Part shown: positions 8,787 through 17,672 of the stretch, in pieces
How positions within the stretch are numbered: position 1 is the stretch's first letter
How the letters are laid out: the number at the start of each line of letters is the position of its first letter
Assembly: GCA_014381825.1 (NCBI GenBank)
Contig: JACNKX010000143.1
Location: 82,360 to 146,359, forward strand
Length of the DNA stretch: 64,000 nt
Direction of reading: 5' to 3'
Source of the DNA: Planctomycetota bacterium
GTDB lineage: Bacteria; Planctomycetota; Planctomycetia; Pirellulales; Pirellulaceae
The notes under the pieces: model-generated
The model's database searches: none
Told to the model about the DNA's origin: nothing
Seen by the model: the letters and a program-made list of their open reading frames with translations, nothing else
Position numbers and translations under genes: made by a program

Positions 8787-11285
8787 ATGAACGGAACTCA
8801 TCTCTTAACGCTGCTAGATCGTGCTGGTTCACCGTGGCTGCGATTGCACGTGGGGATAGCCCTTCTTCTGTTAACAATCGTCCCTGACTGCGTTGGGGAC
8901 GAAGCAACTGATAAGGCAGCGGTCGCTCACTTTGAGCAGCACATTCGCCCGATCCTCGTCACAAAGTGCGTCAAGTGCCACGGCGACAAGAAGCAAGAAG
9001 GTGAACTGAGACTAGATTCCCGCGCGGCGATACTCAAAGGTGGCGAAAGCGGTTCGAGCATCGTTCCAGGTAAGGTGTCCGAGAGCCTGTTGATCGAAGC
9101 AATCAAGTATGAGAGCCTCGAGATGCCGCCGACAGGCCAATTGTCTGCGAAAGAGATCGCTCAGTTTGAGAAATGGATCGCAGCTGGTGCGGTCTGGCCG
9201 GAGAACCTTGGACCCCTTCGAGAAGACTCGGGTGCAATCGCGTTGGGTGATCGCCAGTGGTGGGCGTTTCAACCCGTCACAAAGCCTGAGATTTCCGCCG
9301 ATGACAATGACAAGTGGTCGCGAAACGAGGTCGATCGTTTTGTCCATGCGCGATTGGCCGAGCAGGGAATGCGTCCCGCGCCCCAGGCGGATCGTAATAC
9401 GCTCGTCCGGCGGTTGCATTTTGATTTGTTGGGATTGCCGCCGACGCCCGAAGAAGTCGACGCTTTCGTCAACGACGAGTCGCCTCATGCTTGGGAGAAG
9501 CTGATTGATCGGCTACTGGACGACGAGCGATATGGCGAACACTGGGCGCGACACTGGTTAGATGTCGTTCGTTTTGCCGAATCCGATGGTTGGAATCAAG
9601 ATGCGTTTCGCCCTAACTTGTGGCGTTACCGAGACTATGTCGTGAACTCGTTCAATGACGACAAGCCTTACCCGGAGTTCGTCCGCCAACAGCTCGCCGG
9701 AGACGAGATCGAGGAAGACAATCCTGAGCACTTGGCGGCGGCAGGTTTCTTGCGACTTGGCATCTACGAGTACAACCAGCGCGATGCGCGAGGTCACTGG
9801 AACGACATCATGAACGAGATGACAGACGTCACGGCCGACGTCTTTCTCGGCATGGGAATGGCTTGTGCGCGTTGCCACGATCACAAATTCGATCCACTGC
9901 TTCAAGTTGACTATTTCAAATTGCGAGCCTTCTTCGAACCGATCAGCTGGCGCGACGATATCGTTGGCGCGACGCAAGCTGAGCACGCGGAGTATCAAAG
10001 GCAACTTGCGGTCTGGGAAGACGTGACCAAAGATCTTCGCGGCAAGATCGACGCCCTGATCAAGCCGTACCATGACCGCAAATGGAAGTCGACCGCGGAA
10101 AAATTCCCGCTCGATATTCAAGCATGTTTCTATAAGCCCATCGAACAGCGGAACTCGTGGGAACATCAGATGGCGTATCTGATCACGCGCCAGTTCTACG
10201 AAGAGGCCGGCGGGCCGCTAAAAAGCATCGAAAAAGAAGATAAAGAGAAGCTCGATGCGCTGAACAAGGAGCTTGCGGAGTTTGACAATGTCAAGCCAAA
10301 GCCCCTTCCCAAATTGACCACGGCAACAGATTTTTCGGGTCAGCCGGCTCCAACGGTGATTCCTGATGTTGCCGATCAGGCGCCGATCGAACCTGGGTTT
10401 CTGGCCGTCTTGTCACATCAACCGGCTGGAGAAGCACCGGATCTTCCAAAGCTCCCGCAGTCAACGGGCCGTCGCACTGCGTTGGCCGATTGGATCGGAC
10501 GCGCCGACAACCCGCTGACGACTCGAGTGATCGTAAATCGCATTTGGCAAGAGCATTTCGGTCGGGGGATCGTTTCAACCGCTAACGACTTTGGCCACAT
10601 CGGACAACTGCCAACGCATCCCGAATTGCTCGATTGGTTAACCGTTTCCTTCGTTGAGGACGGCTGGAGTATCAAACGCCTGCACAAGCGCATTTTGATG
10701 TCGGCGACTTGGCAGCAGTCAGCGCATCATCCGGATGCTCGCGAGTACCAGAAGAATGATCCCGCCGAAAACCTTCTGTGGCGGTCACGAATTCGGCGTC
10801 TGAAGGCTGAACAGATTCGCGATGCAATGCTTTCGATCAGCGGTGAACTTCAGCCGACGATCGGAGGGCCCAGTGTTGATGCCAAGACGCCTCGACGAGC
10901 GTTGTACGTGAAGAGTATTCGGAATACACCGGATTCGTTCTTGCATGCCTTCGATGTTGCCAATGGACTGAAAAGTGTCTCGGAACGAAACAGCACTACG
11001 ACGCCGACGCAATCACTGATGATGATCAACGGGGACTACACACTTGGCCGAGCAAAGAAGCTGGCCGAGCAGCTCGCGAAGGACAAGTCGACCGCCGTCG
11101 ACGAGATGCTTCAACGTGCGTTTCGCGTTGCTTGGGGACGCATGCCCACTGAAACTGAATTGAGCAACTCGCTGACGTTTATCGCCGTCGCGTCGGGCGA
11201 AGATCAACCGTCGTTTGATCGAGATCGATTGATTGACTTTTGCCACGTTCTTCTTAATTCGAACGAGTTCCTCTACGTCGATTGA
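8787..11285 (+). CDS. PSD1 and planctomycete cytochrome c domain protein (DUF1549-DUF1553)
   Basis: I chose the ATG at 8787 because it opens a normal export signal (MNGTHLLTLLDRAG, then a hydrophobic LHVGIALLLLTIVPD); a TTG at 8745 would add 14 unlikely residues. The cytochrome domain has CVKCH, followed by a KGGESGSSIVPGK stretch and EMPPTG. DUF1549 shows RRLHFDLLGLPPTPEEVDAF and CARCHDHKFDPL, and the C-terminal DUF1553 shows DNPLTTRVIVNRIWQEHFGR. It lacks the long Ala-rich coiled coil of the 5893-8556 protein and has a shorter charged helix instead. It probably forms a functional pair with the DUF1501 gene at 11786, but a small unrelated gene separates the two. It is divergent from the first pair, so 8557-8786 must hold two promoters. 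Confidence 0.92.
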   Translation: MNGTHLLTLLDRAGSPWLRLHVGIALLLLTIVPDCVGDEATDKAAVAHFEQHIRPILVTKCVKCHGDKKQEGELRLDSRAAILKGGESGSSIVPGKVSESLLIEAIKYESLEMPPTGQLSAKEIAQFEKWIAAGAVWPENLGPLREDSGAIALGDRQWWAFQPVTKPEISADDNDKWSRNEVDRFVHARLAEQGMRPAPQADRNTLVRRLHFDLLGLPPTPEEVDAFVNDESPHAWEKLIDRLLDDERYGEHWARHWLDVVRFAESDGWNQDAFRPNLWRYRDYVVNSFNDDKPYPEFVRQQLAGDEIEEDNPEHLAAAGFLRLGIYEYNQRDARGHWNDIMNEMTDVTADVFLGMGMACARCHDHKFDPLLQVDYFKLRAFFEPISWRDDIVGATQAEHAEYQRQLAVWEDVTKDLRGKIDALIKPYHDRKWKSTAEKFPLDIQACFYKPIEQRNSWEHQMAYLITRQFYEEAGGPLKSIEKEDKEKLDALNKELAEFDNVKPKPLPKLTTATDFSGQPAPTVIPDVADQAPIEPGFLAVLSHQPAGEAPDLPKLPQSTGRRTALADWIGRADNPLTTRVIVNRIWQEHFGRGIVSTANDFGHIGQLPTHPELLDWLTVSFVEDGWSIKRLHKRILMSATWQQSAHHPDAREYQKNDPAENLLWRSRIRRLKAEQIRDAMLSISGELQPTIGGPSVDAKTPRRALYVKSIRNTPDSFLHAFDVANGLKSVSERNSTTTPTQSLMMINGDYTLGRAKKLAEQLAKDKSTAVDEMLQRAFRVAWGRMPTETELSNSLTFIAVASGEDQPSFDRDRLIDFCHVLLNSNEFLYVD

Positions 11286-11339
11286 CGTGGAAATGACAAA
11301 TGGCAAGTAACAAAAGACAAACAAATCGCAAATGAGAAA

Positions 11340-11708
11340 ATGTCAAATTCTAAACGGGGAACCGGGCAATACGATTTGGAAGAGCGAACCTACGAGTTTG
11401 CGCGGCAGGTTCGTGCATTCGTGAAACAGCTACCTCGTACAGCTTGCAACAGTGAGGATGTTAAGCAGGTTGTTCGGTCGTCTGGATCGGTTGGAGCGAA
11501 CTACATTGAAGCGAATGAAGCGTTAAGCAAGAAAGACTTTCGTATGCGAGTGAAGATCTCCCGGAAAGAAGCAAAGGAGACTCGATATTGGCTGCGACTT
11601 TTAGACATCGGAGCTGACAATGCGTTGGAGTCGGAACAAGGTAGACTGATCCAAGAAGCCATCGAGTTAACGAAGATTCTGAGCGCGATCCTAAACAAGA
11701 GCGAGTAA
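11340..11708 (+). CDS. four-helix bundle protein (23S rRNA intervening-sequence/S23 family)
   Basis: 122 residues that fit the IVP/S23 four-helix-bundle family: DLEERTYEFARQVRAFVKQL, then VVRSSGSVGANYIEANEA, and KISRKEAKETRYWLRLLD. Members occur within 23S rRNA intervening sequences and as stand-alone genes near mobile DNA, and are related in fold to the Avd accessory protein of diversity-generating retroelements. Their function is unclear. The gene is set in unusually AT-rich flanks and is bounded by 11-base inverted repeats (11316-11326 and 11743-11753). It sits between a PSD1 gene and its expected DUF1501 partner, which suggests insertion. There is no 23S rRNA or reverse transcriptase nearby, so it is a solo copy. 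Confidence 0.88.
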   Translation: MSNSKRGTGQYDLEERTYEFARQVRAFVKQLPRTACNSEDVKQVVRSSGSVGANYIEANEALSKKDFRMRVKISRKEAKETRYWLRLLDIGADNALESEQGRLIQEAIELTKILSAILNKSE

Positions 11709-11785
11709 CACGTGTTTGGTCCTTTCAACTTATCCTTTTAGAATTTGTTTGTCATTTGCCTTTTGTATTTTGGAACTTCTCCCCC

Positions 11786-13183
11786 ATGGCTCCTCCCTCC
11801 CCCACTCGTCGTCAGATGCTTCAACAATCCGGCGTTGGCTTCGGTTCGCTCGCCTTGAACTGGATGATGCAGCAGGAGTTGCTTGGCAGTGATACGACCC
11901 GAGGCCTCCATCACGCGCCGCGCGCTAAGAGCGTCATTTGGCTGTTCATGGAGGGTGGCCCGAGTCATCTTGATCTCGTCGACCCAAAGCCGTTGCTGAA
12001 CAAGATGTCTGGCCAACCTTTGCCCTCTGGCTTCAAAGAACCCATTACGGCGATGGGGGAGCGAGGCGCGCCGTTACTTGCGGCGCCTCGCACTTGGAAG
12101 CGGCACGGTCGAAGCGGCATGTGGGCTTCCGAATGGATTCCGAATATTGCCGAGTGCATGGACGAGATTGCGGTGATTCGCTCGTGCTGGACCAACGGCA
12201 TCAACCATGCTGGCGGCGTCTGTCAGATGAATACTTGCATCAACTTCGCGGGGCGCCCGTCGCTTGGTTCGTGGGTTAACTACGGGCTAGGGACGGCGAA
12301 TGAGAACTTGCCGTCATTCGTCGTGATGTGCGACAGCTCTGGCAGGCCAGTGAATGGACCGCGCAATTGGGGCAGCGGATTCATGCCAGCGACGCATCAA
12401 GGGGTTCGCATTGACGGTGCGAGTGACGAACCGATTGCCAATTTGAATCTGCCGAAAGGTTACTCGAACGAGCGACAACAAGAGAAGCTCTCGCTACTTC
12501 AACAGTTCAATCAATCGCACGCGGAGAGTCGGTTACAGCAGAGCGAACTTGACGCCCGCATCGAGAGTTACGAGTTGGCTTTCCGAATGCAAGCACAGGC
12601 TCCTGCCGCCGTTGATCTCGCTCAAGAGACAGAAGCAACGCAACAACTGTACGGGCTCGACCAAGGGGAAACCAAGACATTTGGGCGCAACTGTTTGCTC
12701 GCGCGACGTTTGGTCGAGCGCGGTGTTCGTTTTGTACAGCTTTACAGCGGAACCGGCAGCAAGTGGGATTCGCACACACAGATCGAAGCCAACCATTCAC
12801 GTCTCTGCCGCTCGATGGACAAGCCGGTTGCGGGATTGCTGAAGGATCTTAAGCAGCGCGGATTACTCGACGAAACGCTTGTGATCTGGGGCGGCGAATT
12901 CGGTCGCACGCCGATGAGCGAAAAAGGTGACGGCCGCGATCACAACCCGACTGGCTTTTCGATCTGGATGGCGGGCGGTGGAGTCAAAGGCGGCCAGACG
13001 ATTGGTGCGACGGACGAACTCGGCCTGTACGCCATCGAAGACAGAATGCATGTCAAGGACATTCACGCCTCGGTTCTTGGGTTGCTTGGTGTGAACAACA
13101 TGAAGCTTACCTACGACCACAAAGGTCGGCCGGAACGACCGACGATCAATGAGGGTGCGTTTAATCGGAAACTAGTCGGTTAG
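11786..13183 (+). CDS. DUF1501 family protein, Tat-exported
   Basis: The ATG at 11786 gives a 465-residue protein beginning MAPPSPTRRQMLQQSGVGFG, a twin-arginine signal. An upstream TTG at 11756 lies in the AT-rich flank of the inserted small gene and is less likely. DUF1501 landmarks are [33 protein letters not shown] and GGEFGRTPMSEKGDGRDHNP. It is closely related in plan to the protein at 4365-5810 and probably works with the PSD1 cytochrome protein encoded by 8787-11285. Confidence 0.92.
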   Translation: MAPPSPTRRQMLQQSGVGFGSLALNWMMQQELLGSDTTRGLHHAPRAKSVIWLFMEGGPSHLDLVDPKPLLNKMSGQPLPSGFKEPITAMGERGAPLLAAPRTWKRHGRSGMWASEWIPNIAECMDEIAVIRSCWTNGINHAGGVCQMNTCINFAGRPSLGSWVNYGLGTANENLPSFVVMCDSSGRPVNGPRNWGSGFMPATHQGVRIDGASDEPIANLNLPKGYSNERQQEKLSLLQQFNQSHAESRLQQSELDARIESYELAFRMQAQAPAAVDLAQETEATQQLYGLDQGETKTFGRNCLLARRLVERGVRFVQLYSGTGSKWDSHTQIEANHSRLCRSMDKPVAGLLKDLKQRGLLDETLVIWGGEFGRTPMSEKGDGRDHNPTGFSIWMAGGGVKGGQTIGATDELGLYAIEDRMHVKDIHASVLGLLGVNNMKLTYDHKGRPERPTINEGAFNRKLVG

Positions 13184-13192
13184 CAAGATGGG

Positions 13193-13549
13193 TCACTCTG
13201 CACGCCAAATTGTTGACGCGTTTGTGGCGAAGGCCGGAAATGCAACATCGTTCCACCAATTCTCGGCGAGAGCGAACCGACTTGTGAGCTCTTGGATGAA
13301 TGCGCTGTGGCCAGGAAAGTCTTCTGCGACTTCAATGAAATCGTCGTTCTCGCTTACGCGAAAACAAAGACAGATGACGTCATATCCGAACATGTCGCGC
13401 TTGAACGCAATGATTTCGACAATGCTATCCCAGTTGACTTCAAGTTCTTCATGATCTCCGCGCGTGAGCTTAAAACGCGAAGCTGTCACTGTGATCTCGG
13501 GTAAGTTGGGCACGTTACCAACGGCTCCATCTGAGAATTCCAGCTCCAT
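13193..13549 (-). CDS. hypothetical protein, possibly PH-like fold
   Basis: 118 residues from the ATG at 13549, which has an AGCAGG stretch just upstream; a TTG at 13615 would add 22 residues but overlap the upstream small frame more. The sequence has a beta-rich start (ITVTASRFKLTRG), a WDSIVEIIAFKRDMFGYDVI segment, a FIEVAEDFPG segment, and a C-terminal helix ending in WWNDVAFPAFATN. This pattern of a short beta domain followed by one amphipathic helix suggests a PH-like fold. I do not recognise a named family and infer no function. It is convergent with the DUF1501 gene, with only about 9 bases between the stops. Confidence 0.55.
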   Translation of the reverse strand: MELEFSDGAVGNVPNLPEITVTASRFKLTRGDHEELEVNWDSIVEIIAFKRDMFGYDVICLCFRVSENDDFIEVAEDFPGHSAFIQELTSRFALAENWWNDVAFPAFATNASTIWRAE

Positions 13550-13664
13550 AGCCTGCTGCGTAGTGACCTGTGTAATCGTGGCGAAGTCCAATGAAGATTT
13601 CGAAGATGATTCCAACGACGAAAGCGGGAACCACGGCGACCACGAGTGGCTTGCGATTGAACAT
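13515..13664 (-). CDS. 49-residue single-pass membrane microprotein
   Basis: The ATG at 13664 opens a 49-residue frame: MFNRKPLVVAVVPAFVVGII, a FEIFIGLRHDYTGHYAAGYG stretch, and a Trp/Arg-rich tail. The N-terminal half is a clean positive-charge-plus-hydrophobic membrane segment. It overlaps the start of the next minus-strand gene by about 35 bases in another frame, a common arrangement for coupled small genes. The length and composition make it plausible as a real product, but nothing confirms expression and I cannot name a family. Confidence 0.4.
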   Translation of the reverse strand: MFNRKPLVVAVVPAFVVGIIFEIFIGLRHDYTGHYAAGYGAGILRWSRW

Positions 13665-13740
13665 GGTTATTACCGAAACATCTAAGACGCGTCTCGCGAC
13701 TGGTGCTTCGTCAAAGCGTAATTCTAGGATAGGATCAAAA

Positions 13741-13811
13741 TGTAGGATGTCGGCGTCAGCCGCACCTTGCGTACAGAATGCCGTTGGTGCGGCTGACGCC
13801 GACACCCTACA
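13741..13811. repeat. 71-bp inverted repeat with 26-bp arms
   Basis: The left arm 13741-13766 (TGTAGGATGTCGGCGTCAGC...) and right arm 13786-13811 pair over 26 bases with one mismatch around a 19-base loop. It lies between the minus-strand small genes and the oxidoreductase gene (which ends at 13850), with no T tract. The arm sequence differs from the 5835-5886 palindrome and from the 23.9/28.1 kb element, so it represents a separate REP-like family. Confidence 0.75.
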
Positions 13812-13849
13812 TGCATCGAAGCCACCCTAATTTTGGGTTTGACAATGCA

Positions 13850-15148
13850 CTAGATCTCCCAACCTTTCCGATACTCTTTGTCCAGATACTGATTCGCTTT
13901 CGGGGCGTTGGCGACTTTCATCGCCTCGGGGTCGAACTCAATCGTCTTGCCGACTCGATAGGCGACGTTGCCGAGCAACACGACCTCGGTAAAGGGGCCG
14001 GCGTAGGTGAAGGGGCTGCCGGTGCGGCTGCCGACCTTGCAGGCGTCGATCCATTGCTGATGGTGTCCCGGCGAGGTAGGCAAGTACGAATCGGGACCTT
14101 TGAAATCGGCGAACTTATCTTCGGGCAACAGCATCGGATTGCCTCCGTGTGCGATTGCGATGCGGCCCTTGTCGCCGATGAATAACGAGCCGTTCATGGG
14201 TAATTCCTTGGCAATTTCCTCACGCGGTTTGACTTCGCCTTCGTACCAGTAGACGTCGACAGGGGCCAACTTGCCTCGTTTTCCGAATTCAAACTTCGTC
14301 TCCATCCACTTAGGTGCGCTGTGCGCGTTGGGTGCCGGACCTTTCGACGTCACTTTCACGGGGCCTCCCAACTCCAACGCCCAGAACGTGGGGTCCATCA
14401 AGTGAATCGCCATGTCTCCCACGGCACCACAACCAAAGTCCCACCAGCCGCGCCATTTGAACGGCGCGTAGGCACCGTGATAGTCGCGTTCGCTCGCCGG
14501 GCCCAGCCATAGATCCCAGTGGAATCCTGCAGGAACGGGCGGCTTGTCAGTCGGTCGATCGAGCCCCTGTGGCCACCAACGACCCGGCCGATCTGTGATG
14601 ACATGCACTTCCTTGACGTTGCCGATCGCTCCTGATTGCAGTAGCTCGACCAGGCGCAGGTAACCGGGATGTTCGTGGTTCTGTGTTCCCATCTGAGTCG
14701 CCAGCTTCTTCTCGGCGGTCAGTTCGGTGATCAATCGTGCTTCGGCAACTGTGTGTGTCAGCGGCTTTTCGCAGTAGACATGCAAGCCGCGTCGCAGAGC
14801 GCGTACCGTCGCTGGAGCGTGATTGTGATCGGGCGTTGCGACGACGACGGCATCAAGGTCGTCTTGCTCGAGCAGCTTGCGATAGTCGACATACTTCTTT
14901 GCCGACGCGTGCTTTGATGCCGCGGCACTCAAACGGCCTTCATCGACATCACACAGCGCCACAATGTTTTCGTGTGCAACTCCAGCCAAGTCACTAGCAC
15001 CTCGACCGCCAACTCCGATCACTCCGATATTGAGCCGCTCGTTTGCTCCGAGTACCCGCGCCGGATTCAGTAAGGGACCGGAAGATGCAGCGATACCGAG
15101 CGCTGTCGATGTTTGCAGGAAGCCCCGTCGGTTGATTCGAGCTGGCAT
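13850..15148 (-). CDS. Gfo/Idh/MocA family oxidoreductase, Tat-exported
   Basis: 432 residues beginning with a twin-arginine signal (MPARINRRGFLQTSTALGIA). A Rossmann domain follows with the dinucleotide motif IGVIGVGGRGASDL at about residues 40-53 and the characteristic EKPLTHTVAEARL segment carrying the conserved EKP lysine. The C-terminal half contains HWDLWLGPASERDYHGAYAP and a WWDFGCGAVGDMAIHLMDP segment typical of planctomycete members. Proteins of this family oxidise or reduce sugars and polyols with NAD(P), which a tightly bound cofactor would allow outside the cytoplasm. The sugar substrate cannot be deduced. It is transcribed away from the hydrolase gene at 15280. Confidence 0.95.
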   Translation of the reverse strand: MPARINRRGFLQTSTALGIAASSGPLLNPARVLGANERLNIGVIGVGGRGASDLAGVAHENIVALCDVDEGRLSAAASKHASAKKYVDYRKLLEQDDLDAVVVATPDHNHAPATVRALRRGLHVYCEKPLTHTVAEARLITELTAEKKLATQMGTQNHEHPGYLRLVELLQSGAIGNVKEVHVITDRPGRWWPQGLDRPTDKPPVPAGFHWDLWLGPASERDYHGAYAPFKWRGWWDFGCGAVGDMAIHLMDPTFWALELGGPVKVTSKGPAPNAHSAPKWMETKFEFGKRGKLAPVDVYWYEGEVKPREEIAKELPMNGSLFIGDKGRIAIAHGGNPMLLPEDKFADFKGPDSYLPTSPGHHQQWIDACKVGSRTGSPFTYAGPFTEVVLLGNVAYRVGKTIEFDPEAMKVANAPKANQYLDKEYRKGWEI

Positions 15149-15279
15149 GAGCGTTTAACTCCACGGAACGAGAATTAATAGGCGAAAGTGTCGCGTGTTG
15201 AATGTACTTCCCCGACAGTATACTCAGTTCCTTAGTGCAACGTGATGTTTATCCACGAATCATGCTCAGTGAGTTCCCG

Positions 15280-16110
15280 ATGGCTACGTTCGCTCGTCTC
15301 AACATGTGTTTACAACGATCGGCCGTTGTCGCGTTTTACGCTGCAGTATCCAGCGTGTTCGTGGGCCAATCGATCGCGGCGCCGACGATTGAAGACCGAA
15401 ATTTCATTGCCACATGTGATGGATCGGAACAGAAGTACGTTATCGTCATACCCGATGGTTTCAAACCCGTTGGCCCCGTATCGGTGATCATCGCGTTGCA
15501 TGGTCACGGATCAGATCGATGGCAGTTCGTTCGGCAGGAGCGCGGCGAATGCCAAGCGACTCGCGACGTCGCAGCAGCGAACGGGATGTTGCTCGTGTCG
15601 CCCGACTACCGTGCGAAGACGTCCTGGATGGGGCCCAAAGCCGAGGCGGACGTGGTGCAGATTATCGAGTCGATCAAGAAACAGTTTCGGATTGAACGCG
15701 TGATCGTATGCGGCGGCTCGATGGGCGGGACCGGAGCGTTAACATTTGCGGCGCTGCGCCCCGAGTTGATCGACGGCGTTGTATCGCTCAATGGAACCGC
15801 CAACCTGATCGAGTACGAACGCTTTCTCGATGCCATTGCCGAATCATACGGTGGGACAAAGCAGCAGGTTCCCGAGGAGTATCGAAAGCGAAGTGCGGAG
15901 TTCTTCCCCGCACGGTTCACGATGCCATTTGCTGCGACAACTTGCGGCGCGGACGAAGTTGTCCCGCCCGATAGCGTGTTGAGATTGATCGCGGAAGTAC
16001 GCCGAAAGAACGAACATGTACTCAGTGTGCATCGACCGAAGGGTGGACACAGTACGTCTTACGAGGACACCAAACAAGCACTTGATTTCGTGTTGGAAGC
16101 ACTCCGCTAG
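15280..16110 (+). CDS. secreted alpha/beta hydrolase (dienelactone/PHB-depolymerase-like)
   Basis: The ATG at 15280 yields MATFARLNMCLQRSAVVAFY and a hydrophobic stretch ending in QSIAA, a credible signal peptide; ATGs at 15202 and 15262 are in frame and possible. The body shows VIIALHGHGSDRWQF (oxyanion region), a nucleophile elbow VCGGSMGGTGAL, an acid-loop candidate CGADEVVPPDSV and a His in KGGHSTSYEDT. This is a full Ser-Asp-His set in the right order. The substrate is unknown; a secreted esterase acting on plant- or algal-derived polymers would fit the neighbourhood. Confidence 0.88.
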   Translation: MATFARLNMCLQRSAVVAFYAAVSSVFVGQSIAAPTIEDRNFIATCDGSEQKYVIVIPDGFKPVGPVSVIIALHGHGSDRWQFVRQERGECQATRDVAAANGMLLVSPDYRAKTSWMGPKAEADVVQIIESIKKQFRIERVIVCGGSMGGTGALTFAALRPELIDGVVSLNGTANLIEYERFLDAIAESYGGTKQQVPEEYRKRSAEFFPARFTMPFAATTCGADEVVPPDSVLRLIAEVRRKNEHVLSVHRPKGGHSTSYEDTKQALDFVLEALR

Positions 16111-16212
16111 TGCGAGTCGCACGGACGTGTAGCGGCTGTGGCGGTCTGAATCAAAGGGATTCTTGACGAAACAACGCTACACTTACTGCAGGACCGATCT
16201 AGTCGTCGCAAC

Positions 16213-17454
16213 TTAAACACCAAGCGAGTTGTTCGATGGTTGCTGCGTTCCTTCCGAGCCGAAGGGGCGATCAACGAACAGTTGTTCTTCGGTTTTTGCG
16301 GGCTCTGACCGAGGCACGAGCTTTGTCACCAGGAATGCAATCAGTCCGATCCCGGCCAGCAACATGGGAACGCCGATCAATGGACGATAGAACAGCCAAG
16401 CGAAGCTGATCGTTGCCAATGAGAACGCGCCGGCGACCAAAACTGCGACCAAACCTGTCCCCATCTCGACGACGGTTCCCACGGGTGGAAAAACGTCTGC
16501 GAGAACGGAAAGTGGACGAGCGACAAGAGTGATTCCGGCGAACATCATGATCGTGCCAACGGCTCGCAAAATCCACGTCCACATCGAATTCTCGGCCGCT
16601 GCCGTGGCAATCATTTGTTCTGACGTGGCGGTCCCGATGGTGAGCATGTTGAGCTGGCGCCCGTTTTTGGCGATGAACGGTGTAAATGTGTCGCGAGTCT
16701 GCTGTGCCATGATGCTAACTTCGGTGGGACGTGTTGCCGCGAACAAGATACGCACGTCACCGATCTTTGAATCGGTATCACTCGAACGTGACCAGTAGAA
16801 GCCGTTTAGATTCGAATCTGCGTCAGTGTAGGAACGGAGGCCTTCAGCCCACTCCTTTTGGACATGTTCGAGTTCGACTTCGATGGGCTCCGTTGTCGTA
16901 ATCTGTTGGATTAGCGACTTTGGTAATCGATGGGCACCGACGAAGACATCGGACGTCTCTTTTGTCAATTGCTGAAAGGGGATGTCGGTTGGGTTTTGGT
17001 GTGTCGTTGCTTCGTGAAAGCGAGACGAGTTGATCAGCTTGGGAAACCACTCCTGAACATACGAGTAAGTTGTGACCGTCTCTGTTCCTCCGCCGAGCTT
17101 CTTCCGAGTCTCTCGCTCCTGCTTCTCCTGCCACTGGAGCGTTTCGACGTGGCGAGTCAGGCGAATGGAGTTTACCGAGACTCCGAACAGGTCGTCTTCC
17201 AGAACCGCGTCAGTCGTCGCTCGACCGACGAGATGCACGAACTTGCCTTCGTTCGCAGAGTCGACTGCTTCGATGGAGGCTTCGACGACCGCAGACTCTC
17301 CTTCTTCGAGCGCTTTCGCTGTTTTGACAGCTCGACCCTCGTTCATAAACAGGATGGGAAATGAAACGGCAAAGAGAACAAAACCGCAGAGAACGCCCTT
17401 GATGGAGCCACCCAAACGTGTAAACCACGATTCGTGCGTAACGACTTGCGACAT
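16213..17454 (-). CDS. TMEM43-like membrane protein
   Basis: 413 residues with one N-terminal membrane helix (SIKGVLCGFVLFAVSFPILF), immediately followed by MNEGRAVKTAKALEEG, a signature of the TMEM43/LUMA family. A long extracytoplasmic region of about 250 residues follows, then three or four membrane helices near the C-terminus (residues 290-390). The Asn-Glu-Gly-Arg motif and topology fit the family closely. Bacterial members have no established function; the eukaryotic protein acts at the inner nuclear membrane. It is divergent from the lipoprotein gene at 17673. Confidence 0.85.
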   Translation of the reverse strand: MSQVVTHESWFTRLGGSIKGVLCGFVLFAVSFPILFMNEGRAVKTAKALEEGESAVVEASIEAVDSANEGKFVHLVGRATTDAVLEDDLFGVSVNSIRLTRHVETLQWQEKQERETRKKLGGGTETVTTYSYVQEWFPKLINSSRFHEATTHQNPTDIPFQQLTKETSDVFVGAHRLPKSLIQQITTTEPIEVELEHVQKEWAEGLRSYTDADSNLNGFYWSRSSDTDSKIGDVRILFAATRPTEVSIMAQQTRDTFTPFIAKNGRQLNMLTIGTATSEQMIATAAAENSMWTWILRAVGTIMMFAGITLVARPLSVLADVFPPVGTVVEMGTGLVAVLVAGAFSLATISFAWLFYRPLIGVPMLLAGIGLIAFLVTKLVPRSEPAKTEEQLFVDRPFGSEGTQQPSNNSLGV

Positions 17455-17672
17455 CCCACAACTCCTTATGTTTCAAAGGTTTCCGGCACCTAACGCTTGG
17501 AATTCCACGATTCAGTATCGCCTCGAAACCGGGTGACATCTAAACCATAGCACCGGTTCAGGCGTGAGGAGCAGTAATGCGCTGCATCGAAACGAGAAGA
17601 TGCGTTTCGGCAACATCGTGGTTTCGCTATACTCCCCGACCATTTCCTAGAAATGAACTGGCTGAACGATTG

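Noticed and set aside
11340..11708. A diversity-generating retroelement accessory protein
   Set aside because: The family is related to Avd, but there is no reverse transcriptase, template repeat or variable gene within the window.
16111..16212. A terminator formed by GTGTAGCG and CGCTACAC
   Set aside because: The arms are about 40 bases apart with a weak interior and no T run.
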